Shown in pieces: positions 13,401 through 26,595 of a DNA stretch of 64,000 nucleotides. This stretch comes from Callorhinus ursinus (taxonomy: Eukaryota > Chordata > Mammalia > Carnivora > Otariidae). The notes beneath the pieces were generated by a model. It was given only the letters and a program-made list of their open reading frames with translations, did not search any database and had not been told where the DNA came from. The stretch is taken from positions 25,826,109 to 25,890,108 of the forward strand of contig NW_020312817.1 in NCBI RefSeq assembly GCF_003265705.1, written 5' to 3'. Every line of letters starts with the position of its first letter. Position 1 is the stretch's first letter. Both the position numbers and the translations under genes were made by a program.

Positions 13401-15967
13401 CACTTTTGATGGCCTGAGCATATAGGCCATGTTTATTTATTCTATATCTCTCCCTTGCCCCACTAGAATGTAGACTCTATGAGGAAAGGGACTTTGGTTT
13501 AGGCAATGTTGCATCATCTGTGCCCTGAAGAGAGTATGATGCATAGAAGTTGCTCATCGAATAGTTTTAAATGAATAAAGAATGAGTGAGTGAGGGAATT
13601 CTCCTTCTCTTCCCAGTCTTGTTCTCTGCTTCTGGGTGCTCATAGAACAAAATGGCTGCCTAACACCCATCTCTGTGACCTCCCGTGAGTCCCCCATTCA
13701 AGATCCTAATTATTGACTAATTTTGTTTCTTAGTGAAATCCTTGAAGAGAGAAAGAATCTGATTGGGTCAGTTCATCCTACAGATGAGTTCCTTTGGAGT
13801 CCACTCTATGTCCCCACCCCCCTTTAGTTGCAGAATGGAGCTCAAAGCACAAAAAAGCAGCTAGAACTGTGGGAAGAAAAAATTTGCATCTATAGTAAAA
13901 AACCATCATGTGCACAGCCTTTGTTTTATTTAATTTTGTGCTCCCATTGGGGAAGTTGGACAATCACTAATTGGTTTTTGTTATTACACACACACATATG
14001 ATATTAAACAAAACAAAACAAAAATACACAAAACACACGTGTATGGGTCTTTCTTCCATGAGAGCCCTTTTAAAGGATCTTCTCAGGAACCCTGATCAGA
14101 AGGCTAGCCTTTACATGGAAGCCTTTACAACTCAGCAATTGAGCTTCTCTCCTGATAGGTGCTTCAGTGATGGTTTCCTTCTCTCCCAAAAAGGCCTTCA
14201 GCTATTTTTCTGCTGGTCATCCATTTGGTTATGAGCTGAACTATTTTCATCCACAACTTCTTCCCACCCCCGCTCATGCCAGTTCTTTCAGTGTCTTTCC
14301 CCAGCTAGCTTTAAAATGAGACAAAACCCCTACTATGCTGTAAAACTCCGTGTTTCTCTTTCATCCATCCCTCACATGGAAGAAAATCATCCCAACCAGC
14401 TTCTTCTTCTCTTTAGCTAGAGTTGGGTGCAATCACTGTCATATTAATTAATTAAGAGACTCTTGGTCTGGTTGCCCTGGCAATGCTCACCAAAGCGTCA
14501 GAACCCTTCCAACAGAATAGCACATCCAGTAGTCAATTAACTGTTTTCTTCACACATATAAGCCAAGTGCACGGAGCACCTGGTGCAGAGATGGGCACCC
14601 AGGGGGTGCTCAGTAAACACTTGCTGACTAGCTGACAACACCAAGGCCAATGAGGAGGGTGCTTAATCTGCTGCCTTGAACATCTGAAGCATTTAGAGCT
14701 AGGGGCTGAGACATCCAAAGGGAATAGCAACCAGTGTGATTTTACAAGAGCATCAGCACGGTGCTAAGACCTTAGAAATAATATAGAAGAGCAGGGAAGG
14801 GACTACAAGCACTTTGGTAGGCCAGGCGGTGATTAGAGGAGAAGAGGCAAAAGCTAAAGCAATTCTTTCTGCCTGTCATTCCCACTACCATCTCCCAAGG
14901 CAACAAAGAAGACTCTCCACTTTGGACCTCAGGCTCAGGGGTTTCTCCATAGCAGCCCTTTAGCCCAACTCAGGCTAGGTCAGATGTCCAGGCAGGAAAA
15001 TCCCCCTCACTCAAGTATAACAGAGACTGCCAAATGTATGCATAAACACAAGAACTAGCTTCCAGCTTAGTTACGAGCGTGAATTTTCCAGCTTGTTTAT
15101 TCTGAGGCTGTGTTTGTGGCTCTACTCTTTAGGAAAGTTGAGTCCTGCCAGGTACTTCTCAGATTCGAGTGGAAACTGTTTACTCCATCACGTGCTCAAT
15201 CACTGATGGCTTCTCACATTTCTTTTGAAAATAAAGAATAGAGAGACCCATTTAAGCCAGCCCACGTAAAGGAGAGTTTATTGAAAAGATAACAGAACTT
15301 GCAGTCACCTGACCCACCTGGGCCTCTTTGAAAGAGGATCTAAGTAATTGAAAGGCACAGGGCCCAAGTGGCGACCCTCTCTTGTTCTCTCTGACACAAA
15401 GAGTCTTGCATCTCAGCCTCTCTCCGACTTGTTCTATCTTCTCTCTGCTTTGTCACGCACAGTTTCTGCGCTCATAATTTCAGCTTTGGCCTGCACTGGA
15501 GCTGACTCTGACCCCATCTTTATCTACACGTTGGGCCCAAGTGATGACAAAGAACTCTCTTAGTCCCTTCACTATTCCACTTCCAAATTTTGGGAGAGGG
15601 ATCTTATTGACTCAACTCTCCTCAGGAACCTCCTCTAGACCAAACAATTATATGAGGAGTAAGGGGCAAGAGCAGTCGCATGCTACGGTCATGACTGCCT
15701 TGGGCAACATCCTCAATCTGGGCTGGGAGCAACTGGCCAAGGAGGAAGCTTTGGTGGGGCAGGAACTCCAAGCAATGTTGACTGCAGCTTCTGGGATAGG
15801 GAATCTCCTGAACCTTTTTATTTCCTGAAGTCTCTGTGCGCTCCTGCCTGTCATTCAATACTTCTTTTTGTTCTTCCACATTTTCTTTATACCTTTTGAG
15901 CATCCTTTGTCTGACCATGACTTTTATGGTCCCATCACCTACCCTCAACTATAGTCACTCTTTCTTT
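10401..15967. other. Intergenic DNA with old repeat fragments
   Basis: No gene recognised. L2-like 3' ends appear near 11568-11650 (the wording 'gagggcaaggaccatctctt') and 13430-13600 ('tgtagactctatgaggaaag'). A 25-bp tandem repeat at 12771-12845 is listed separately. Confidence 0.55.
12771..12845. repeat. 25-bp tandem repeat, three copies
   Basis: Three consecutive 25-base units start at 12771, 12796 and 12821, each built around agatNgatgctNtcttg, with one to three differences between copies. A partial fourth begins at 12846. Not coding. Confidence 0.85.
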
Positions 15968-16165
15968 AATTTTTAAAGAAAAAATTATTTATTTATTTTA
16001 GAGAGAGAGCATAAGCAGGAGGAGGAGCAGAGGGAGAGGGAGACAAGCAGACTGCCCTTTGAGCGGGAAGCCCGATGCAGGGCTCAATCCCAGGACCCTG
16101 GGATCATGACCTGAGCCAAAATCAAGAATCAGACGCTTAACCAACTGAGCCACCCAGGTGGCCCT
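15968..16165 (-). mobile_element. SINEC (tRNA-derived carnivore SINE), reverse orientation
   Basis: Read on the minus strand it starts ggccacctgggtggctcagt, continues with the tRNA-like gttaagcgtctgattcttga and ends in a TC-rich region and an A/T-rich tail (atttattttagagagag on the plus strand). This is the standard SINEC layout. Imperfect flanking duplications lie near 15950 and 16170. Confidence 0.92.
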
Positions 16166-19100
16166 CAAACACAGTTACTCTCGCATGATAGTCTGAGATT
16201 CATGTTTGGATGGAAGGTACCATATACAATATGGTGTATGGTGGTATGGGATCTCCATCCAGACATTCCACACCTCCCACCTCCGTGCGCACCTGCCCAT
16301 ACACCACTTACCTGAGCATACAGCCTCCTTCCTGCTCACTGGAAAACATTTGTCTCCAAAACTCATGTTGACACAGTACTCTATAGCCATCTGTCTACCC
16401 AAGTCTATTCCGTAAGTCATTTAGTCAGCAAAATCTACTTCTTTTGAGAATTAGAGGACTTAAACTTAATGAAGATAGTCATAACACATCGATCACTGTG
16501 GTCCCTGAGTTCAGGTTAGGCCTTAAACCAGTTTTCACAAATTTTTTAATTCAAACTTATTTTCTAGAGACCAAGGGCTTAATTCTGATTCCTAGAACTT
16601 AAGAAAACCAGGTGCTTTTTGAGTGAGTTCAAAACAATAGCCCCCATTCAAAGTAAAAGCTGCACATTAACTCCTTCCTTTATTTACCAACTATTCATCT
16701 GGTATGTTAAGTCTGACCTTCTAGGCAAAGGAGACCCAGGTGAACAAAAGCAGACAAGTCCCTGCTCTCCTGGAGACATACAATAATCAAGTATCTATAC
16801 TACTGACATGATTATAAAGTAAGATGAGGATAATGAGGGAAGGAACACAATTTGAGGAGATCATAGGACATAGGAATTGTATCGAGACTGGGGAGGGGGC
16901 TGAACCGAAGGCTTTCCTGAGGATGTGAGATTTGCATTCAGTGCTGAAAACAAAGTTAACTAGGCCAGGGGACAAGGATGAGAGGAGTACTCCAGGAGGA
17001 GGAGGGGGACTGGTATGTGCAAAGGCCATGTAGCCAAAGGCAGCGTGTCGCATTTAAGGAAGCACAAGACACCCGGAGTGAAGGGATGATAATTCCCAGT
17101 GAGACTAGAGAGGCAAGGGGCAGCTCAACTCCACAGAACTTTTGAGGTCCTGTTCAGATCTGTGGGCTTTATCCCAATAGCACAAGGAAGAAGGGCCATG
17201 GGAAGATTTTAAGTGGCAGGTGGGTGAGGAAGGGTTGCAGAGGGCTGATATTATCAGACTCCTGTGTTCCAAGACTCCCTTTGGCTGCAAAGAGAAAAAC
17301 AATGTGGAAGGGGAAAGAATGATTTAGATAGATCAAAGAAGCAATGTGGTAAATATAAGCAAGACGATGGAGCTGGAACTGGGCCAGTTATGCCCAGATG
17401 GGAGAAACACGTGGATTTGAGAGATGTTCAGCGGGGGGGGCAGGGGGAGGACCATCAAAAGCTGTGCAATCTGCTGAGAGAGCTAATGTACATGCATACC
17501 CTGTGGGAATTAACCTATTTTATTTTTTCGAGTTAACCTATTTTAAATGACAGAGAGAAACTGGTTGAAGTAGGGGAGGGAAGTGCTAGCTCTAACCAGG
17601 AAAGGCATCATGGAGAAAGAACATAGCTCGGAACTGAGGCTTATTGAACATAATGGTTAGATATGGACACGCTGGAATGGGGGAGACTGGGGACCCCAGA
17701 TGTTCCCCACGAACATGTCTCAGAGTTCATGCTGTTGTACTAGGGTTGTTGCACTAGTATACTTTATACATAGCCTTCTAATTGCCCAGTGAGGAGTAAA
17801 ACTTGAAAAAGTCAATCAGGTTATCTTGAAAGAGCACAGAGGTATTCATTTAACATTGGCCAGTGTGTGTTGGATGTCTTCCCCGTGACAGGCATTGTGA
17901 TGATACACAAATTGACATCACAGAGGCGCTACCCTTAGGATGCTTATGGTCCAAGCTCACCATCTTCACAGCCCACAGCACAGTGTCTGAGGCAGTCTGC
18001 AAACCACCTGCATCCATGTCACGTGGTCAGCTTGCTCAAAGTGCAGACTCCCAGGCCTCTCCCAAGACCAGCCAAATCTCTCTGGTCTGAGGCCACAGAA
18101 CCTTCCTTTAAAGCCACCTCACCAGAGGGTGTGTAGGCACCTCAAGTGTGAAAGTGGGGTGAGGGGGCAGAGGAGGAAACAATCATTCTCCAAACGACTG
18201 TGCTCTGTGCATGACAAGCATTTTACATATTAATTTAACCCTCCCCGTGAATTTAACCCTATTATTGTTACCTCCATTATGCAGATAAGGAAACACAGCT
18301 GCAGAGAGGCTAAGGAATTTACCTAACGATACGACTGACGTTGTAAAATGGAGGTTTCCAAAGGTGAGATCTCTTGTCTCACAAACGACATTTTTTAAAG
18401 CTCAGTGTAACAGTCAAAAATCGAGACAGACCACCACCTTTTATCTCAGCAACAGAATGGCATTGGTCCATTTGATGAAAATGCCCCATGAAGATCTATG
18501 ATCTTCCCAACAGAGACAAACAGGCAGAGTTCCTATGGGCATTGCTCACACAGGGGGAACAGTCAGGGAGAAAGGGAACAGAAGGAAGAGAGGGGGGCCA
18601 GGGAAGAACAAAACTGACTCACGGGTTGGTAAACCAAGTCGGGGGGCCTGAAAATCACCGGAACGGCCACTTGGGGAGTGCACATGCTATAACTTGACAA
18701 AGTCATTTGCTTGCAGATAAAATGGCCTCTGGAGCACCGGAACTCCAGGCAGAGCCATTTCTACAGGGAGAAACAGCAAGCAAAAACACCAACACCCTCT
18801 CCTCCCCCTCCACTGCCATTTAAATATAACCACCTGGGTCAGGCACTCCCTGGCCCCTCCTGGATTGCAGATCACACCCAGCAAAGCAGACACAAACCCA
18901 GAGGACCAAACCTGCAATTAAGCCACCGGGAGTTAGGAGGAGAGAACTGTTAGGTAGAATAAACAGGCACCGAGCCTGCTGATGAGGGTGGAGGTTTAAT
19001 TCTGTCGAGCAGGGAAGATTGGCAAGCATGTCCCAACTGGAGCAGATTATTGCAGTGGAGGTGAAATATTTCATAGGATATTTTCAGAGGGAGATGCAAG

Positions 19101-19442
19101 CAGAGGAAACTGTTCCAAATATATATATATTTTTTAAATATCTTTGCAGTAACAAGCTAGGTAGGAGCATGTGGGTAATTGATGCATATGCATGAGAGCA
19201 TAATTAAGAACTATAAGACCTGGAAGATTTTCAAGCTCTATGGCAATTATAAACTATGAAAAAATACCCTTCCTTGGGGTGTAGGGCTATTATTCAAGCA
19301 TCTCTCCCCATTATGGTAGCTGGAACTTACAGAAGCACCGCACAGAAATGCAATAAACAAGGGCGAGCCGTCATAAACTAATAATGATTCCCGGCTTTCT
19401 GTTTTCCAAGAGTCTTCCCACACATTATCTTATTTGATCCCT
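16166..19442. other. Intergenic DNA with MIR/L2-like relics
   Basis: No gene recognised. Stretches near 16700-16830, 17840-17960 and 18200-18350 carry MIR/L2-type phrases, such as ttatgcagataaggaaac followed by gagaggctaagg. None has coding capacity. Confidence 0.5.
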
Positions 19443-19935
19443 ACATGTATTAGTTTCCTATTGCTGCTGTAACAAATTACTATAAATTGAGAGGCTTAAA
19501 ATAACACAATTTTTTTGCTCTTACAGTTCCAGAAGTCAGAAATCCAAAATGAGCCTGCCAGAGCTAAATCATGTGTCAGCAGGTGGGAGCCCCTTCTGAA
19601 GGCTCCAGGGGAGAATCTGTTTCTTGCCCTTTCTAACTTGCAGTCCTTGGCCTGCAGCCCCTTCCTCCGTCTTCAGGGCCAGCCACATAACACCCTCAGG
19701 TCTCTCCCTGCTCTGTCACCCCATCACCTGTCCTGCCGATCTCCTGCCTGCCTCTTGCAAGCACTCCTGTGATTACATCAGACCCATCTGGATAGTCCAG
19801 GATAATCTCCCCATCTGAAAATCCTTAATTTGATCATATCTGCAAGGCCCCTTTTGCCTTATCAGGTAACATATTCTCAGTTTCCAAGGATGTGAAAGTG
19901 TCTGGGGGACGTTACTCAGCCAACCACACTGCAGA
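19443..19935 (-). mobile_element. MLT1-type LTR relic (ERVL-MaLR), reverse orientation
   Basis: The left end reads tagtttcctattgctgctg then taacaaattactataaattg. This is the reverse complement of the 3' end of MLT1-type LTRs, and matches the element at 54506-55382 in the opposite orientation. It continues through ttccagaagtcagaaatcc and ggataatctcc. An ancient non-coding solitary LTR; no viral reading frame is present. Confidence 0.7.
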
Positions 19936-20145
19936 AACCCTAGAAAGTAGGTCCGTAAATCCCATTTTGCAGATGAAGAAACTTGACTTGCCTTTGTTGG
20001 GTAGGGTCACGCATGTGTTCCACCAATATTTATTGAGAGTCCTCTGTGTCACAGACACTATTGTATACACAGCGGAGATAAGTCTACCTTGAGGAGCTTA
20101 CAGGCTAGTGGAGAAAATAGATGATTATTTAAAGATTCACATAGA

Positions 20146-20336
20146 GGGCGCCCGGGTGGCTCAGTCGGTTAAGTGTCTGCCTTTGGCTCAGGTGATGATC
20201 CCAGGGTCCTGGGATCCAGCCCCGCATCGGGCTCCCTGCTCAGCAGGGAGCCTGCTTCTCCCTCTGACCCTCCCCTCTGCTCATGCTCTCCGGAAATAAA
20301 TAAATAAACAAATAAATAAATAAATAAAATCTTTTA
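20146..20336 (+). mobile_element. SINEC, forward orientation
   Basis: Head gggcgcccgggtggctcagt, tRNA-like gttaagtgtctgcctttggc, body ctccctgctcagcagggag and an (AAAT)n tail ending in aaaatctttt. A complete tRNA-derived carnivore SINE. Confidence 0.95.
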
Positions 20337-20624
20337 AAAATATTTACATAGACACAAATACATTTGTGTTCTAAGAGAAAGGAATAGAGTAGTAGAAAAG
20401 AAAAACAACAAAGGAATCATCATGTAGGTTTGGGAGGTTTACCCGGGGAAGCCTCTCTGAGACAGTGGTGTTTGTGCCAAGAATTGAAGATGTACGGGAG
20501 TAGACAGTCAAAATGAGAGGGAACAGCATATGATGCTGAGGGAACAGTAAACGAAGGTGCCCAGGAGTGGGGAGGAACCTGTAACTGCAAGAAAACCAGC
20601 GTGGCTCCAGCATGGTGAGTAGAT

Positions 20625-20865
20625 GTCCCCTCTGCCTGGAAGTCTTTCCTGATCCTGGATTATGAGCCGTCCTTGGTCTTGCATAACCCCTTGCACTCAC
20701 CCCTTCTCAGAGCTCCACAGTGATCCTAACAAACCTGAGTATTTGGCTCTCTTTAACTAGAATGTGAATCAAGGAGAACCAGACCAGGTCTGTTCATCTC
20801 TATTCCCACAGTTCTGGACATGGAGTAGGTGCTCAATAAACACTCATGGAATAAAGGTATGAATG
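20625..20865 (+). repeat. L2-like 3' end relic
   Basis: Phrases typical of L2 3' ends are present in order: tctgcctggaagtctttcct, ggacatggagtaggtgctca and ataaacactcatggaataaa. Old and diverged; boundaries are approximate. Confidence 0.5.
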
Positions 20866-23127
20866 AGTAAGGTACAAATCGCTTCCTCTGTAAAACTCCG
20901 TGTGACATGTGCAGGGGCCACAGAGTTACTGACATTGTAACTACTGCGCAGAAAACTGTTACTGCTTTATTTTTCCATAGCTGATCTGATTTTCTCACAA
21001 GCCTCCCCTTCTCTTCTCAATTGCCCTCCACCTGCCAGATAGTGAGGGGAAAATCCTGTATTTGGTTGATCTGGTTGGATTTTTAGTTGTATGCGTCAGC
21101 AGCCTCTTTGCAGAACTTACACTCTTTAGCACACTGAATCTTTGAGATTTCTGATCTGTTCCCACCAAGAGAGCATCCAGGAAACAAAGAGGGCTTTTCT
21201 GCATGTGGTCCTGGAGGTCTTCTATGCCTCTGCTCAATAGAAACTGTTTCCCTGTTGGAATGGAAGCTGTTTGAAGACAAGAACTATACTCTACCAGACA
21301 CTCTTGGCAGTATTGAAAGTATGGAATGAATTTCCTATGACATCAGTACCGTTATTAATTATAACTAAGGGGGACAGATCACATCCCAAGAGTCAACACT
21401 CTGTGGCTAACTAGGAAAGCAAGCCCAAATGGCTAGTGATGCACTTTTTCTCGGTCTCATTTTCCTTATCTGTGAAATACTGAATATAAAAAAATATATA
21501 TATGGGTAACATTCTTTGGGTACAATTTACAAAACCAAGGTAAAAAAGATATTTGGGGAGGGAAGTCAAGAGATCCAGAAAAGAAAGCGAGATCATTGTC
21601 CCTGCTCTTCTACCACCCCTCTACTCTGATTTGTTCCCCCAACATTCTTGTTGTTTCACTGAACGTCAAGATCCCAGAGAGTCATGTTCTAGGATCTCTC
21701 CCTGGGGTTCTAGAACTTCCGCAGTCCTCTGCTCCTGCCTTCTTTTCCAACCTTGTCCTTTCCTGGCTTTGTAACCTCAGGCAACCTGCCTTAACTTCTC
21801 CCTGCTTCAGCTTCACTATCTGGAGCTACCCCTCCCTGCCTCACCACTGTTAGAAACTCAGTGAATCTGACGAGACTCGGGCCAGAGAGCAGTCATTCAG
21901 TACACGTCTGTTCCTTCCGGGCTGGAAGGTCCCCCTAGACAGGCCCCCCCATGTTATGTTAGCTCCTTCCTCCAGCCTCAGCTTGGGGCCTGGGACGCCT
22001 TCCCACCTGAGGCCCCTCCAGGAACGCTTCCTGTCTTCTAAAGCCCAGGGCGAGTTCCCCTCCAGGAAGCCAGGTCAGGATCTCTTCTTTGTTGATACTT
22101 ACTGCATCGATCCTAGGTAGAATCCTACATCTCAGGCCTTCATTCTCTTCCATTTGTTCCATGTGACTTCCTTCTTCAACGAGCTATAAAACCCTTGAGG
22201 ACCGTGTCCTAGACATATTGCACAGAGAAGCCAAAAGGGGGCCTCATTTCCACTCATTGGTTGAATGTATCTGGATCCTCCTCGGCCCCAGGACCTGCAA
22301 ACTAAGACCACAGGCTCGCAAAGGCGGAGCCCATCAGCCGGGCCAGACCCACAGGCTCTGGGAGCAGCTGGACGCTTCTCTCAAATGGAGAAGGTGGTAA
22401 GAAAGCCGATTTACCCATAAGTAAATAACTGTTGTAATTATGGAATATTATTCTCAACAGATCAGCGGATGGAAACCAATTTGCATAACAGACGTGGTTA
22501 TTCATGGAAATGTTTGTGATTTATCTACCAAAGCAGATGAAGACCCTAAAATTAATGTGTGTATACCAGCTCCAGTAAGCCAAACACTCATTTCCTCACC
22601 CTCTCCTCGATGAAGCAAACAAGTTGCCAAAGGGTCAGATTCAGTGTCTTCAGGTGTCCTTGGCACTGGGGAGCTCTGGACTAAGCGCAGGTCTGAGAGC
22701 ACGGCACATCAGCCGGGGGGGGGGGGGGGGGGGGGGGGGGGGTAGGAAATGCACAAACCAACGTTTTCCATTATGCCGGGAGGTGAGAGTTGCCAGGGCC
22801 CATCTGGCAGGGGTCTGGTATGTCCTGGAAACCTCTGACCAGAGCCTCTCTTGGAGGAGGATGGAACACATGAAAGTTAACAGAGAAAAGTGGGTAGGTT
22901 CTGAAACACAGGTCTCTGCACACATCAGAACCATTTTAGTGATTTTTCATGAAAATGGAGCTTTCGTGAAAAACCTGGATTTTCACATCTTTGCCCAGAA
23001 TTTCAGATGTAAGTGGTGAATGAAGGTGCCTCCCTGCACGCCCAGGGAAGGCAGCCCCCCTAAGACACAACAATACAGAGTCATCTGTAAACTTGAAGAA
23101 CGTAACATGCCATGAAAGTGCCATGTG
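20866..23127. other. Intergenic DNA, no gene recognised
   Basis: Short unrelated open frames only. A poly-G tract at 22715-22742 is listed separately. Confidence 0.55.
22715..22742. repeat. Poly-G (28) tract
   Basis: Twenty-eight consecutive G residues, G-quadruplex-competent on the plus strand and error-prone in assembly. Confidence 0.95.
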
Positions 23128-23326
23128 TAGGGGCGCCTGGGGGGCTCAGTCAGTTAAGCGTCTGCCTTCAGCTCAGGACATGATCCCGGGGTCCTGGGAT
23201 CGAGCTCCACATTGGGCTCTCTGCTCAGCAGAGAATCTGTTCCTCCCTTTGTCTGCTGCTCCCCCTGCTTGTGCGCGCGTGCTCTCTCTCTCTGACAAAT
23301 AAATAAATAAAAATCTTAAAAGAGAA
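23128..23326 (+). mobile_element. SINEC, forward, with perfect target-site duplication
   Basis: Head ggggcgcctggggggctcag and an (AAAT)n tail ending in aaatcttaaaa. It is flanked by identical 14-bp copies of gaaagtgccatgtg at 23114-23127 and 23327-23340, which marks a relatively recent retrotransposition. Confidence 0.95.
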
Positions 23327-23340
23327 GAAAGTGCCATGTG

Positions 23341-26300
23341 CTACAGTGAAGAACCCTGGAATGTGTGTTTCAAACCTCCCCATGGGGTTCTGATTTAAGG
23401 CCCCACCGGTCGGCATGCTAGGGAGGTGTCCAGGCACCCCACATCATGTAAATCCCGCATGCCCCTGGGGTTCATGGTTTGAAACCAAGGAAGTCACGAA
23501 GAGCCTTAGTTTTGAAGCAAACGGACTGCTTTCCAGACCCCTTTCCTTACAGGGCCGTCATAGTGAGAGTTCGTACAACCAGCAAGGAGACCAAGCCACA
23601 GGGAACAAATGGGCAATCCCCAAATGAAACCTCAGAAATCTGGGGCTCTGAGGAGGGATTCACACTTGAAGATACAGACCTGGGGCTTAAGTTACTTGTT
23701 TCTCCTAAAGATTAGCTTTTAAATGCTTATTAACGACAACTGTTTGCTTACCTTTTTTTTTCTTTAATTCTTTGTAAGGGAGAAAAAACTTTCAGTTTCA
23801 AAATCCCAAACTTAATGTCAAAGGTTGGCTCTGCTTAAGACCCCTGCACACTTTCTATAACTCTTGGCTTAAAGGGTATTTGTATAAGCTCCCATGAGCT
23901 CCTAGCAATGTTCAAGGCTGCAGTCATTAGTGAAATAAACCCACCCATGTGGTGCTTTACCTAAAGGCAGCTCGCAGGGCAGGTCACAGAGTCTGAGGGC
24001 CTAAGGGGGACCCACGCTCCTGAGGGGGATGCCCTGCCTACAGGGGCCTGGGAGGGCACCCACGGGTGCCAGAGGGCCCGCCCTGCACACTCAGCGACGC
24101 AAACCAACACAAAATCACCTGGAAAGTTGGACAGCGTGGACGGCCACGAAAGCTCTGTGTGCTCACCTCACGTGAGGACGGCGGTGTCACACACACGCAA
24201 GCAGACGGATGACAGTAACTGACAGCTGATGGCACGCAGTCAGGGAGCAGAGCTCACCGCTGGGGCAGGGGCCGTCCGGGGGGACAGGGGAGTGCGCGGC
24301 TGGCAGCACAAATACTTAATCACTAGCAAGACCTCTGCTGCAGCGGCTCCGGCTCGTCTCACTGTTTAGCCATGTCATGATTTGTTTGCTTTTCCAGGTC
24401 CCCAGAGGCGGCCCTTTTTGGAGGGCGGGTGTCTCCACCTGGTCACTCCAAAGGAACATCCTCTGTTGACAGTGGATAGATTGAATTCCCAGGACACGTT
24501 ACAAGTATGTGAGCATGACGGGTGGGGACATGGGTTCCCAGAGACCGGTCACTTCTGGGTGCCCTGACCTGGGGGTTTCCAACCCGCTGAACCTTGAGCT
24601 GGGAAGGTCCCACAGGCCATGAGAGACCCAGCTAGAGACTAGCCCACTTCTCCTCTCCAGCCTCCCACTGCATCTCTTTAAGGGGACTCCTGACATGCTG
24701 TATCTGTCTAAAAAGCATCTGATTGTTCTTAGTGTATGATGTAGAACGTTGAAAGTCATACCCAAGAAATGACGAGAAATCCTGGCAACTGGCTACATGG
24801 AGACTGTCTTCACCCGGATGGAATGAGGACACAGCCGTGGCGTGGAGGGAAGACATCCCAGCTGTGGAATGGGAAGGCTGTAAGTGTCTGAGAATCCTGT
24901 CCTAAGGCTGGGTTTCTCCCCTCTCTTAGGAAAGTCAAGACTTGGGAATAGCTGACCACTCTCAGCTCAGCTAGGCCCTCTCCCTCCTGGGCGGGAGCAG
25001 TTGCAGACTGCCTGTGTATCTTGCCCTGTCTCTCTGACGCAGTGCTCCCCACACCCTCCCCGCCCTGCACGAACACATGGCCGGTGCCACATGGCTGAGT
25101 GCACTTGCTGTCAGCAAGCCCACCTGGTTCCCAGACCTGATGCTACGTCCCCCAACCTGGCCTCTACCAGTAATAAAAATGACACTCAGACTCGAGTTTT
25201 TTTTTTTTTTTTTTTTTAATCTCTTAACTTATTGAGAATCTGGACAAGGAAGAGGTATGCTATTTACTGGGGGCTCTCAACAGCTTTGGTGGAAAGAGCG
25301 TAGGGTTTGAAGCCAGGAGCCCAATGTCTGAATCCTGACTCTACTTACTGGTTGTAACTTGGGCAAGTTGTTGAACCCTGCAGATCTCCAAGAGTGGTTT
25401 GTGGACCCTTCCAGGGCCCAGGGGAGTCAAACTATTTGAGTAATAGTGCTAAGCTGTTCTTGTCCTTGTGCCTTGTGTCGGCATGTACACCAATGGTGCA
25501 GAAGCAGTGTGGGTAAACAGCAGGTGCCCTGGGGCCAATCTTTCCAGTTGTCACTGAACCACATACTCTTATCATGTTCTTCCCCAGCCCACACTCACAG
25601 TAAAAAAGGGGACAAAATATGCCAATTTCATTTAAGAATGTCTTTGATGAAGCAATAAAAATGACGAATTTGATTAAGTCTCAACCCTTGAACTCATGCC
25701 TTTTCAATATTTTGTGTGAGGGAAGTACACTTAAAGGGAGTTGAGCAGCAGAGTACCCCTGGTGAGACACCTCACCTGAACAGCTTTCCGTGGCACACTA
25801 GAGGGCAGATTCCAGCAAGTCCCCGGGTTCCGATTTCCACAGGTTCTGCCATATGGCACCGCAGGGACTTCTCTGGCATTCATGAGCCACAGATGTGCCC
25901 TCTTCATCAAAGTCTGCATCAGCTCTGAGAGGGGAAGGGGGCTCTCCCTCGCCCACCCTATCTCAGCCCTAGGGGGGTAGCACGTGACTTTATTCCTGCT
26001 GATGTTGCATTGTTTAGCGCTCTCATTATGCTTTCTCACCCAATCTCTCCTCACTCCAATCCCCTGTTACAAAGTCTTTATAGGAAAGCTTTCCTGTTTG
26101 CCGTACTGTGCATTTCTCTCTCCTGATTGGGCCCAGATGGCTCCTTTGATAAGATGGTTTCCTCCAAAAGCCCATCCCCTGGAAAGGAAGTCTTGTGTTC
26201 AATAGCCCCCCAGTGTTCAGTAAGATTCCATAGTAGTAAAAAGTGATTTTAAAAGCTCCTGTCCAGAAAGCCTGGTCTTATTGGTGCGAGTCTAGGTGGA

Positions 26301-26383
26301 AAATGCCTTGTCTTACTCACTGAATGCCCTGTTTGCTTCTTGGGCTCTGTCTATTACACATCTCACAGGATGGATGGAACATA
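23341..26383. other. Intergenic DNA, no gene recognised
   Basis: Contains a T21 tract at 25197-25217 and otherwise no recognised gene, RNA or repeat. Confidence 0.55.
25197..25217. repeat. Poly-T (21) tract
   Basis: Twenty-one T residues in a row. No SINE body adjoins it that I recognise. Confidence 0.9.
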
Positions 26384-26595
26384 GGGGCACCCGGGTGGCT
26401 CAGTCAGTTGAGCATCTGGCTCTTGGTTTCAGCTCATCATGATCCCAATGTTGTGAGAGGTGAGCCCCGAGTTGGGCTGCACACTCAGCGGGGAGTCTGC
26501 TTAAGGTTCTCTCTCTCTCCTCTCCCTATGCCCTTACCCCCACTCACGTGCATGCTCTCTTTCTCTCTCTCTAAAATAAATAAGTAAATCTTAAA
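26384..26595 (+). mobile_element. SINEC, forward, diverged
   Basis: Head ggggcacccgggtggctcag, then gttgagcatctggctcttgg, and a tail ctctctaaaataaataagta. It carries more substitutions than the copies at 23128 and 44311, so it is probably older. Confidence 0.9.

Noticed and set aside
20146..20220. tRNA-like promoter boxes in SINEC heads considered as tRNA genes
   Set aside because: They are the tRNA-derived heads of SINEs and do not form a complete tRNA.
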